Part shown: piece after piece, positions 54,273 to 64,000 of the stretch | Numbering within the stretch: position 1 is the stretch's first letter | Layout: every line of letters begins with the position of its first letter | Source of the DNA: Fallopia convolvulus | Lineage: Eukaryota > Streptophyta > Magnoliopsida > Caryophyllales > Polygonaceae | Direction: 5' to 3' | NCBI GenBank assembly: GCA_964016875.1 | Contig: OZ024724.1 | Coordinates: 25,829,962 to 25,893,961 of the forward strand | DNA length: 64,000 nt | Made by a program: the position numbers and the translations under genes | The notes under the pieces: generated by a model | What the model was told of the DNA's origin: nothing | The model's input: the letters and a program-made list of their open reading frames with translations, nothing else | Database searches by the model: none

Positions 54273-55465
54273 ATGGGTTCAAACGACGAAAGCTCGTTCG
54301 ACCCCATGGCAGCGGCACTCGCCTGTATCGCCGAAAGCCAAACACAAATGCAGTCCACATTGGCGCGTATGATGGAAAACCTAGATACTACTCTTCGTCA
54401 ACAAGAGGCAACTCGGATCCGTGCCGATACCGTTTACGACATCTTAAACAGTCAACCGACACCAGCAATCGGCGCGAACCTCCAGCCGCTAGGGCAACGA
54501 CAACCGGACGTACAAGCCACGGTGCACCAGTCCGCTGCCCTCGATCCCGATTATCGGGCCATGGATCGTGCCCTAGCCGCCGCTGTAGCCCAGCCTCAAG
54601 CCGCGGGTGATGGGTTATTACCCATACCCGTCGATCGTGCCCTAGGGTTGCAGCCCCATCCGCTCACTGCAATGCCTGAAGCGCTCCAGGGCAGGATCCA
54701 GGCCGTCCCCCAGGTCGCGAATGCCGGCGTCGAGATCCGTGCCCCGCCAGGGCACGAGAATATTCCCCGGATGCGAATAGATCCACCACGCTTCAACGGC
54801 TCCAATCCTCAGGGATGGATTTTTAAAGTTCAAGCCTATTATAATTATTTTCATACTGCTGATTTTGATCGCTTGAATCTCGTAGGTCTTCTGATTGATC
54901 ATCTGGCGTCGGATTGGTATCGTTATTACAGGCAGAATACTATGGGCGCCACGTGTCAACAATTTCTTCGGGATGTTCGTCAGCGCTTCGACCCTCAGTA
55001 TTATGAGGACTATGTCGGTCTCTTATCTAGGCTGCAGCAGCGTACCACTGTGCTGGCCTATCAGTCTAAATTTGAGGCTCTTTTAAATAAGGTTACGGGG
55101 CTAGCCGAGCCAACTTTGATCTCCTTCTTTAAAGCGGGATTGAAGCAACCCATTAAACGTGAGCTCAACCTGCGGAACCCAGTCTCGCTGGCTCAGGCCT
55201 TTGCTCTCGCTCTGGAATTATCGGCCTCGTTCGAGGATACCGTGGCGGCTCAGCAGGCCGCGCGTCGATGGAATCCTACACCATTTCGGGCGGCCACCAC
55301 CACGGCTACGTCGTAGGTTACAGCCCCAACTGGGGGTCCTCCACAGGCTACACCATCTCCTACTCCTTCTAAATTGCCTATCCATAGGCTAACACTTGCG
55401 GAGCGCGATGAACGCTCCAAGAAAGGCCTCTGTTGGAATTGTGATGAAAAATTTATAGCAGGCCA
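54273..55465 (+). pseudogene. gypsy gag with capsid domain and zinc knuckle
   Basis: ATG 54273 opens 348 codons to TAG 55314-55316. The frame then continues to a zinc-knuckle start 'CWNCDEKFIAGH' at about 55434-55465. The N-terminal coiled region is A/Q-rich. The Retrotrans_gag-type core begins at 'PPRFNGSNPQGWIF' (about 54785). The GC content of the first half is higher than that of the surroundings. The knuckle is interrupted exactly at the Athila LTR border. Confidence 0.85.
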
Positions 55466-56950
55466 TGTTGAAAGGGTTTCTTGACAACAAATAAATTTAT
55501 AGTCAAGACCCCGCTGAGTACAGGGAGGTCAGGTTCGTCCACGGGAATTAGAAGTATCTAAATCTAGTTTTTAATCCTACTAAAATAAAAAAAAACAAAG
55601 CAAAACACTCAGGTAGGTGCTCGGCACCGACCCACGACAGGTCCTAACCGACCAACAACTCGACAAAAACGCAGAAGCAAAAACCAGAAAACTAGGAGCT
55701 CGGCCCCGACCTGAAAGGGGTCGTAACCGACCTATCCGGATAACGAGTAAAGTTCAAAAAAATCAAATTAAAAGAGATCTAGACCAAAGGATCCGCCACA
55801 ACAAGCTATGCATGCAAACATGAATCAAAATCATCCCATATTAATCTCATGAATGACTTTCGTCATGAATAATCAAGTAAAAATCTCAACTTTCATAATG
55901 ATCTAAACTTGCAACCCTACTTGTTTTTTAAAGGTTTCAACTTTCGTTTTCAACCAAATATTATTCAAATTCACAATTCAATCTTTCAATTCAATTACAA
56001 ATATGAACATGGCTCAACTTTCATCAAGGAATTAAATAACAAACAAGAGGATAAAGGATATAGATTCAAAGAGAAGGTTTAATCAAGGATTCATGCTTTA
56101 ATCATGCACAACTCGTCAGGTTTCACCCCAACCCTAGAAAAGTAGACGACTCACGATCCATAGCACAATCAACAATCAATATTTCAAATCCAAACAAACT
56201 TCAACTAAAAGAAAACTTACAAATCTCAAGCAAACCTCCAAGTCTCTCTTAATTCTCCAAGAGCTTGGAATCAAAGTTAACCTAGAAAACCAACTTGCAA
56301 CTTGTTCCGTTCTCCAACAAATAACGCCTCCTCTAAAGCCCCTAAAAACGTTACCTAAAATAAAACCCTAGAGATCCTTATATAGTGGTAGGAATATCTT
56401 CATAAGGAAACTAAAGTCTATCTTAAAAAGGCCCATAAATAAAACATTTACTAAACCTAACTAAAGGCGCAAGTTTTAATCTCGCCACACACGTAAGTGG
56501 TCGTCACCGACCTAGTGTAGGTCGTCACCGAGCCAGAGGCAGCACTTGGTTTCTTCATTTCTTCGCTCAAAACTTGCTCCAAAGCTTGGTTCTTCTTCAA
56601 TGTTCCTTCTTCAATCGCTCTTGGCCTTCTAAGACTTCCTTTAGCTCCTTCTAAAGCACCTTGATCTTGAAATCTTCACCTTTGGAATCCTCAATTGCAC
56701 CGACTCTCACTCTTCTATCAACATCACCACAAGACCGCTTTAACACCACCTCCTAGAAAGCTTGAAAGACCGGGATATCTCCTCCTCAACGCTTCAAATA
56801 CCTACAAAACATCAAACAAACTTATGTAGACTCCATATCTTAAGATAATATGAAAACCTACACAAATGACTCAAGACAACACAATAAACCTAGAAAAGAC
56901 TCAATCCTAGCCAGAAAACTACCCACAAAAACCAACTAAAAAGTGCGACA
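55466..56950 (-). repeat. Athila-like 3' LTR
   Basis: On the plus strand it starts TGTTGAAAGG and ends GTGCGACA. A TATA box TATATAAGG lies on the minus strand at 56385-56377. It carries three of the paired GGTCG..CGACC cassettes (55619-55653, 55698-55732, 56499-56534). The right border could be three bases further. Confidence 0.75.
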
Positions 56951-58455
56951 TCAAAATACCCCATATTTAAACTTGCTTGTCCTCATGCAATCACTTAACA
57001 TGCATCAATACCGAGCAACAAAACTCAAGAATCACCTTTATAGAAAAAGAAGCACAAGCAGAATAGTGAGCAAACAACTTCCACATCCTAGCACACATGA
57101 ACATTCCAAGCAATCACAATCCAACCTCACCAAGGAATGTATTTCACTCAACTCTCAAAGTGTTCAGGATATAGCAATGATCACTCGACTCAAATTCCAA
57201 ACACAAAACCTCATAGCCAATGGAACTTATATAAACAAACTCTCCACCGAAGAAGTCGAAACAAGTCAAATCATCAAATGAACTCGGGTGGCTCAATGAA
57301 AACTTCAAAGAAGTCTCCATTCGGCCGGGTTGTAATGGGGCTTGGTAATAACAAAGGGTGTGGAAAATATTTTGGCCTTGTGGTGCTAACTAATCCGGGA
57401 ATCAAAACTCTTAGACTACACATCACTTAACCAACACTCTTTCCTCTTACTTTAATCACCAAACACTTAAAACTTTACAATGCACTTCCCTTTCCACCTA
57501 TTATCATTGTCTTTCTTCTATTCTTTGAAGGCTTTGGACTGTTATACTTATTATTTGGTTTTCCCTGTTTTTTTAGGGGGGTCGGCACCGACCTTCTTTT
57601 GGGTCGGTGACGAGCTACATGTGTGTACTTTGAGCCCAAAACACCTCATACTTATAATTTCCCAAAGACAAAACTCTTTATCTACCTCCCATAATCACTT
57701 TGTTTTCACCCAACCACTCCATAACAATCTTTGACAATTTCTTCTAAGTCTTAATTCCCGGATCAAATGGGTCAAGCTTATCATGGCTAGGGAATTTTTG
57801 TGGAGCTAGAAATAGGCTTTAAGCTCAAAATAAGGGGCTACAAACAGAGGGATCATGTATAGGTAGGGAAAGGAATATAATAGGCTTATAAAAATGAGTT
57901 CAAAATCATTTGATTCAATCAAGTAATAAGCATATCTCCATTGGTCTCAATTTTAAAATAACCATGCCATTGTCAATTGGTATATTGCAAATTTGAAGAG
58001 TAATTCACACATGAAAGAGAAAGGAGTAAAAAATGTACATCCTTTATAGGCCAAAAATATATCTCACTTAGGTTCAATTTTTGTTGGATTGCTTTCACTT
58101 AGAAATATGCATGCTCAATTTTCATTATAAGCTCAAAATTCAAAAAGCAAGATCATAGTTTAGGCAATTCTTAAAAGCATGTCATAGGTTTTACATGATG
58201 ATGCAAGCAATTTCCATCCTAGGACATCTAATAAATAGGGCATTTATCCATCTAAAATCAAAAAGAAAAAGACTCAAACAAGACTCAAACAATGCTAAAC
58301 ACACACAAAACACAAAAACAACACATCACTCAAACAAGTAATCTCCCAAACCACCCCATACTTAAACATCAATGTCCCCATTGATTAAGAAAGGAAAGAG
58401 AAAGGAAAGATAAACTAACCTGGATACTTTTTGAAGCGTTGGCAAAGGAGGAGAA
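56951..58455 (-). other. Athila-like region between env-position ORF and LTR
   Basis: No ORF with coding character. It contains one paired cassette at 57579-57615. The stretch next to the LTR reads GGGGTATTTTGA on the minus strand, which may be the polypurine tract. Confidence 0.5.
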
Positions 58456-60329
58456 TCACTCTTGAGGATGGTGAGGAGGCGGTGGAGCTTGGAAGAGGTG
58501 TTGCCCAAACCAATGGTTGAAATCCGCTTGAGCATTCCATCTTGCAACATCCTCCTTGTGATCTTCATAGTACTCGATGCGGAAATCCTTGAGCTCATGT
58601 TGGTGGTTGACAAATTGGTTGTGGTGGTGGTTGAGCGCCCCATAAAGATGATGTTGGTGAAGCATAAGGGCATCCATCTTAGCCAAAAGAAGGGAGATGT
58701 CGGGATTACCACCCGAACTTGAACCGGTATGATATGTGCCTTGTCCTTGAAATTGAGAGCCGCCGGACCCATCAAAGCCATAGGGATGGGAGTAGTAAGG
58801 AACCATGTTAGACTGAGGCCCCATGGTGAAGTCCATCGGGTCGACACCGGGCTGATTGTGGTAGTAGCCACCCACTGGTGGGTCGACACCGACCTCCTGA
58901 TGGTCGTCACCGACCTCTTCAGTGTGTGCCCGTGGTGATTCCGACTCGGAGGATGCCTCTCTCAGTGGGTCAATTTTTGCTCTTGGAAATCGGCTGGGCT
59001 GGCGTCTAATTCTTTGATCACGCCGGACATTTGGCACCAAATGATAAGGAGCGGGTGCCCACACATCATACCAATTAGGGCGGTAGAAAAGCTCATGATT
59101 TTCAGGGGTAAGAACTACATCATGAGTCTCATTCGTGCTAATGTAGAACTTGTTGAGAAAACCGGTAGAAGACTGAGCAAGCACTTTAGCATTCAAGAAG
59201 TACCTCACATCCATAGCAATGACTTTTCTTGAAGAGTATGAGGAAAGATTGACTTTCAGGGACTTAGCAAGGAGAGCCACAAGCTAACCAAAATAGGTAC
59301 TAGTGTGAGTCTTGAGGGCTTGGTGGTTGATGACGACATTAGCAAACTCAAACCCCAGATTCATGTGAATGGTTGGCTCGAATAGCATGGTGGAAAGGCA
59401 TGCAACCTCTTGCTTGTTTGGGCGTGAGAGCTCATATCTTGGCCAAATTGTGGAGCCAAGGATGCGTAGAATAATTCGGAAAACCGGGCTAGCAATGAAT
59501 TTACCGGGAAGGTGGTTGGTGGGGTATTCAACCTTGCCGGTGAGGTAATGCCACAAATCCTTGGTGGGAAAACTCGATGTGGTGTATGCTCCGGAAGGGG
59601 CACGGAAGCCGAGATGGTGGTTGAATCTTGTATTGATCATCTCATGGTCCCTATTGCCGAGTTGAAAGGTGACCTTTGACTTGTTGAAGTCGGTTTCATG
59701 CCGATACAAGCGAAAGTTGGACATGAACTCACATGTGAGCGCCATATAGTGCTCCTCAATTGGATGCAAGATAAGGTGTTGAGCTCCAATCCAAGAGAAA
59801 GTCTCAAGCACCTCCCTATGAAAACCGGGATAGCAATGAATTTACCAGGAAGGTGGTTGGTGGGGTATTCAACCTTGCCGGTGAGGTAATGCCACAAATC
59901 CTTGGTGGGAAAACTCGATGTGGTGTATGCTCCGGAAGGGGCACGGAAGCCAAGATGGTGGTTGAATCTTGTATTGCTCATCTCATGGTCCCTATTGCCG
60001 AGTTGAAAGGTGAACTTTGACTTGTTGAAGTCGGTTTCATGCCGATACAAGCGGAAGTTGGACATGAACTCATATGTGAGCGCCACATAGTGCTCCTCAA
60101 TTGGATGCAAGATAAGGTGTTGAGCTCCAATCCAAGAGAAAATCTCAAGCACCTCCCTATGAAAACCAATCTTCATTGCGCCCTCCCTTAGATAAGCTCG
60201 TACACTAACATCCCCATGTCACATTTCAAGAAACCGTCCCTTTTGCTCCTCATCGTCAAATACTACACTATCCACCTTTTGCTTGTCTTTCTTGTGCTTC
60301 TTGGCGGGGTGACGAGAAGAAGAAGCCAT
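58456..60329 (-). pseudogene. Athila ORF (env position), broken
   Basis: ATG at 60329-60327 ('MASSSRHPAKKHKKDKQ'). The frame continues left through a TGA near 60221. The body ('GAQHLILHPIEEHY', 'LGNRDHEM', 'KDLWHYLTGKVEYP') resembles the ATHILA ORF-1 family (PF03078), usually found downstream of pol. A 341-bp tandem duplication (59481-59821 and 59822-60162) repeats this segment and shifts the frame. One more stop lies at 59286-59284. The C-terminal part (59280-58456) is His-, Pro- and Gly-rich and includes a paired cassette that encodes 'VGDDHQEVGVDPPVGG'. No clear signal peptide or membrane anchor is seen. Confidence 0.8.
59481..60162. repeat. 341-bp tandem duplication inside the Athila ORF
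   Basis: Copies start at 59481/59482 and 59822 with 'AAACCGGG(C/A)TAGCAATGAA' and match closely throughout. The junction carries 'CTATGAAAACC', which is also found at the end of the second copy, so short homology at the edges probably drove it. Confidence 0.9.
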
Positions 60330-61522
60330 TGTCGTACAAAACATGCAAGCTTCCAAGATAATCTCCATAGTTTTAAAGAACAATGTCAAAACAAAGGACA
60401 CACAGGTCACCTCCCGAAAAAGTACCCCATACTTACTCAAAGAAACATGCTTAAATTTAGAAAGAATCTTAACCTTGCATGCTTAATCATGAAGAGTAGG
60501 TAAGTAGAGGGAAAGATCATGCTAAAAGCACTCAAATCATGGTAAAAGTAGCTCCATAAGCATGCATGGAATGAGGAATACTTAGTCAACCGGGGTCAGA
60601 ACCGACCCTTGGAGGCTCGGTACCGAGCAAATCCCCGTAATAGCACGCTGGTGGGTCGACATCGACCCCTGGTGGGTCGACACCGACCTCTTTGGGCAAG
60701 ATCAAGCCCACAAATTCAGCCCGATGTCCGTGGAAGGAGTACCAAAAATTCCAAGAAAAACCAAATACTCTCACAATTCACCAAACAACCAAGTATGCAT
60801 CAAAATTTCCACTTACAACCCACAATTAATCATGGTATTATGTAGATCTAACCACTTAAGCATGCAAACAACCCAAACTTCCATATTCAAACTCAAGAAC
60901 ACCCAAAACTTAGGTTTTCAACTAATCCCTCAAACATAAATCAAGTAAACTTGAATATAACATCAAAGGAGTAGAGAAACATACCAAATATGAGCAAAAA
61001 TAGAGGAATGAAAGTAGAAGGGGGGTCGTAGACGAGCACTAGAGCGGTTCTAAAACTCGAAAAATTGTGGGAAAGGGGCGGATTTTCCGGTTTTTGGTGG
61101 AGGAATTTGAGGATTTGTGTAGCACAAGGAAAGATTTCGGTAGATTTGGGATGGGGGTGAAGGATTTGTGAGGTTTGAGAGGCAAAGAGAGATGAATGGA
61201 AGCTATGGATTTTGAGAAGGGAGGGGGTCGGCGGTGTGGGGGAGAAAGAGAGGGGAGGGGTAGGGTTAAAAGAGGTAAAAGTTCAGGGACTTACCTGCAA
61301 TTTCCAATTTTCTGAAAATTTTACCGTATTTGCTTGGAAGGGGTCGATGACGACCCAAAGTAGGTCGGAGACGACCCTCAATGCCCTTGCTTCCTCCTAA
61401 TGTTCGAGCATTTCGGCCTTCTTGTTCCTCTTCCGCCGTTCTCGTATACCTACAAAACTTTAGTGGAGAACCAAGACAAGAATCCTACCTATTCTAAACT
61501 AAGAAAATCAATTGAAAATAGG
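60330..61522 (-). other. Athila-like linker between integrase and the env-position ORF
   Basis: Non-coding. It contains paired cassettes at 60592-60628, 60652-60690 and 61341-61377. A G-rich purine block at 61190-61270 on the plus strand (pyrimidine on the element strand) may be a long polypyrimidine leader for a spliced env-position transcript. Confidence 0.5.
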
Positions 61523-64000
61523 CTAAAAAAACGAAAATCCAAAAGAAAATAAAAACAAAACGGGTTGCCTCCTGGAAGCGCTTAATTTTACGTCTTTAGC
61601 TAGACGAGAAGTAGATGTGAGAGCCCATGTGGCTCTCATTTCCTCGTCGGGGTCGGCCCTTGAATAGTATTTCTTCAATCGGTGCCCGTTGACCTTAAAA
61701 ATTCCTCCGTTCTCGTCTATGAGATCGACCGCTCCATGTGGGTAGATGTAGTGCACAACGAATGGGCCACTCCATCGAGATCTTAATTTCCCGGGGAAGA
61801 GTCGAAGTCTAGAGTTGAAAAGGAGTACTTGATCACCGTTGTTGAAGGTCTTCAGAATGAGCTTCTTATCATGCCATTTCTTGGTTCTTTCTTTGTAAAT
61901 CTTGGCATTCTCATACGCCTTAAGCCTTAACTCCTCCAAGTCTTGCAAGTCCAAAAATCTCTTTGCTCCGGCCGCATCAAGATCCATGTTGAGCTCTTTG
62001 AGAGCCCATAATGCTTTGTGTTCGAGCTCGACGGGCAAATGGCATGACTTTCCATACACAAGATTGTAAGGAGTAGTGCGGAGTGGTGTCTTGTAGGCGG
62101 TGCGGTACGCCCAAAGTGCATCATCTAACTTGGAAGCCCAATCCTTCGTTGAGCGGGAAACCGTCTTCTCCAAGATGTTTTTAATTTGCCGGTTGGAGAT
62201 CTCCACTTGGCCACTAGTTTGGGGATGGTAAGGAGTTGCCACCCTGTGTAAGACCCCATACTTAGTCAAAAGTGCCTCAAAACTCCGCTCAATGAAGTGA
62301 GAACCGCCATCACTAATAAGGGCTCGGGGAACACCAAAGCGGGGAAAGATGTTGGACTTCATAAACTTGGCCACCACTCGTGCATCATTAGTTCTTGTGG
62401 CAATGGCCTCGACCCACTTAGATACGTAGTCAACCGCTACGAGGATGTACTTGTAGGGACCCGAAGAGGGAAAGGGTCCCATGAAATCAATTCCCCATAC
62501 ATCAAAAGGCTCAACTTCTAGAATTCCTGTGAGTGGGTTCTCATTCCTCCATGTGATATTTCCTGCACGCTGACACTCATCACAAGCCGTGACATAGGCT
62601 TGAACATCCTTGAAGAGGGTGGGCCAATAGAATCCGCTTTGAAGAATTTTTGCGGTGGTTTTGAATCCCTTAGTATGGCCGCCCATTGGAAGAGTATGAC
62701 AATGTCGGATTACTCCAACTATCTCATTGTCCGGCACACAACGCCTAAAGATATGATCACTCCCTTGCTTGAAGAGGTAGGGATCGTCCCAATAGTATTG
62801 CTTGACGTCATGGAGGAACTTCTTTTTGGCTTGGGAAGTCAATCCATCAGGGATAATGCCTCCTACAATATAGTTAGTAAAATCCACAAACCAAGGGGTT
62901 TTCGCCCCTTGAATAGCATATACAGAATGGCAAGAGAGAATGGGAGGAGAAGAGTGAAGAATAGTGGTAAACACACAAGAAGAGCGAGAAGAATGACCTG
63001 GATCGGTCGTAGTGAGGGTCGGTGCCGTGCTATCCAGCTCGGTGCCAACCCAGTGCTGCATGTGGGAGGTCGTCTCCGACCCAAGAATGGTCGTCTCCGA
63101 CCCAGGATGGGTTGTCTCAGACCCAGGACGGTCGACCTCGATCCGTAAGACTTCATTGCTCAATAGAATTTCGTTCGGGCGAGAGTCATTGATGGGTACT
63201 GAATCGCCGGACTCCTTAATGTGCTCAATGGGTAATCGAGAAAGGTGATCCGCCACGAGATTTTCCGCTCCTTTCTTATCCCTTATTTCAAGATCAAATT
63301 CTTGTCATAGAAGCATCCATCGGAGCAATCTCGGTTTGGCGTCCTTCTTATCCATAAGATAACGGATAGGTGCATGATCGGTGTAGACGATTACCTTGGA
63401 ACCCACCAAGTATGACTGGAACTTCTCAAAAGCAAACACAATGGCTAGGAATTCCTTCTCTGTGGTCGTGTATTTGCTTTGGACCTCATCTAGCGTCTTG
63501 CTCGCATAATAGATAGAATGAAGCTTCTTCTCTCTTCTTTGCCCAAGGACTGCGCCCACGGCGTAGTCACTAGCGTTACACATGATCTCGAAGGGAATTG
63601 TCCAATCCGGAGGTTGCATAATAGGAGCCGACACAAGTGCATCCCGGATCCTGTGGAAAGCTTCAAGACACTCGGAAGAAAACTCAAACACAACATCCTT
63701 CATTAATAGGTTAGTTAATGGTTTGGTAATCTTAGAGAAATCTTGAATAAACCTCCTATAAAACCCGGCATGTCCTAGAAAACTCCTAACATCTTTCACT
63801 GAGGAAGGGGGTGGCAATTTTTCAATTAATTCAATTTTAGCTTTGTCAACCTCAATCCCCTTTTTTGACACAACATGACCTAGAACAATTCCTTCTTGAA
63901 CCATAAAGGTCAACTTCTCCCAATTAAGCACTAGGTTAGTCTCCTCACATCTCCTAAGTACTCTAGCAAGATTGGCAAGACAAGAGTCAAAAGTGGTACC
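61523..64000 (-). pseudogene. Athila-like pol: RT end, RNase H, integrase
   Basis: The frame is open from the right edge to 61523 except for one TGA at 63307-63305. 'GFYRRFIQDFSKI' and 'LTNLLMKD' are RT thumb. 'CNASDYAVGAVLGQR' to 'VYTDHAPIRYLM' is RNase H. 'MADHLSRLP' marks its end. A linker with in-frame 'PGSETT' repeats follows (63145-63068). The integrase has an HHCC region ('CHTLPMGGH', 'CDECQRAGN') and a full D,D,E core ('WGIDFMGPF', 'ISDGGSHF', 'NRQIKNILE'). It ends at TAG/TAA near 61523. The 5' part of pol, protease and gag are outside the window. Confidence 0.93.
63016..63144. repeat. cluster of five to six paired GGTCG..CGACC units in the pol linker
   Basis: Units of about 21 bp such as 'GGTCGTCTCCGACCCAAGAA' are tandem and in frame with pol, encoding 'GSETT' repeats. 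They are related to the pairs found elsewhere in this element. Confidence 0.85.

Larger units (their letters stand above)
53852..55465 (+). mobile_element. Ty3/gypsy element, 5' LTR and gag only
   Basis: LTR, putative primer site and gag on the plus strand, cut at 55465 by the Athila-like LTR. The rest should lie beyond the right edge of the Athila element. Lineage is probably chromovirus-like from the gag and short LTR, with low certainty. Confidence 0.75.
55466..64000 (-). mobile_element. Athila-like Ty3/gypsy element, 3' part (5' end outside window)
   Basis: On the minus strand: RT and RNase H, integrase, a non-coding linker, an env-position ORF of the Athila type and a 1.5-kb LTR. Position and domain content match Athila. 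It is inserted into the gag of the gypsy element at 53852-55465, with expected target duplication GGCCA (55461-55465). Confidence 0.88.

Overview
The window looks like a retrotransposon-dense stretch of a plant nuclear chromosome, most likely a eudicot. The signs are plant-type Ty1/copia (Sirevirus-like), Ty3/gypsy (Tat-like and Athila-like), L1-type LINE, MULE and Helitron sequences, and one nine-exon receptor-like cytoplasmic kinase gene with GT-AG introns. I cannot name the species. No prokaryotic or organellar features are seen. The kinase (45237-49273, +) is the only convincing host gene.

Layout from left to right. (1) 1-7952: 3' part of a Tat-like gypsy element: broken pol (+), a 44-bp minisatellite, an intron-containing antisense gene (-), a 28-bp tandem array and the 3' LTR. 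It sits inside (2) a decayed Sirevirus-like copia element on the minus strand (7953-22053). The gag of that element is split by (3) a complete non-autonomous LTR element (13252-20905) with 1.86-kb LTRs and a CATCC target duplication. (4) 22.2-26.1 kb: MULE transposase remnant with FAR1-like and OTU-like parts, converging on a plant-mobile-domain gene. (5) 26.9-43.3 kb: L1-like LINE whose ORF2 is split by (6) a very young Sirevirus-like element (29634-40552; LTRs nearly identical; target duplication ACTTG) with intact gag and env-like ORFs but a broken pol. (7) 45.2-49.3 kb: the kinase gene, with a fold-back element in intron 4. (8) 49.3-51.6 kb: a Helitron 3' end and two inverted tRNA-like SINE heads. 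(9) 51.5-53.5 kb: an Athila-like 5' LTR remnant (-). (10) 53.85-55.46 kb: LTR and gag of another gypsy element (+), interrupted by (11) an Athila-like element on the minus strand running off the right edge.

The most interesting signals are these. A conserved candidate intron in both Sirevirus-like elements would join gag to pol in frame. The non-autonomous element appears to start a spliced gene inside its LTR. Paired near-palindromes (GGTCG..CGACC) are scattered through the Athila element and also sit upstream of its TATA box. Each element is saturated with its own short oligomer. A patch that looks copied from a nearby exon sits inside the kinase intron fold-back.

All boundaries, splice sites and frame statements were read by eye. 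LTR identity values are hand counts, and no database search was possible.
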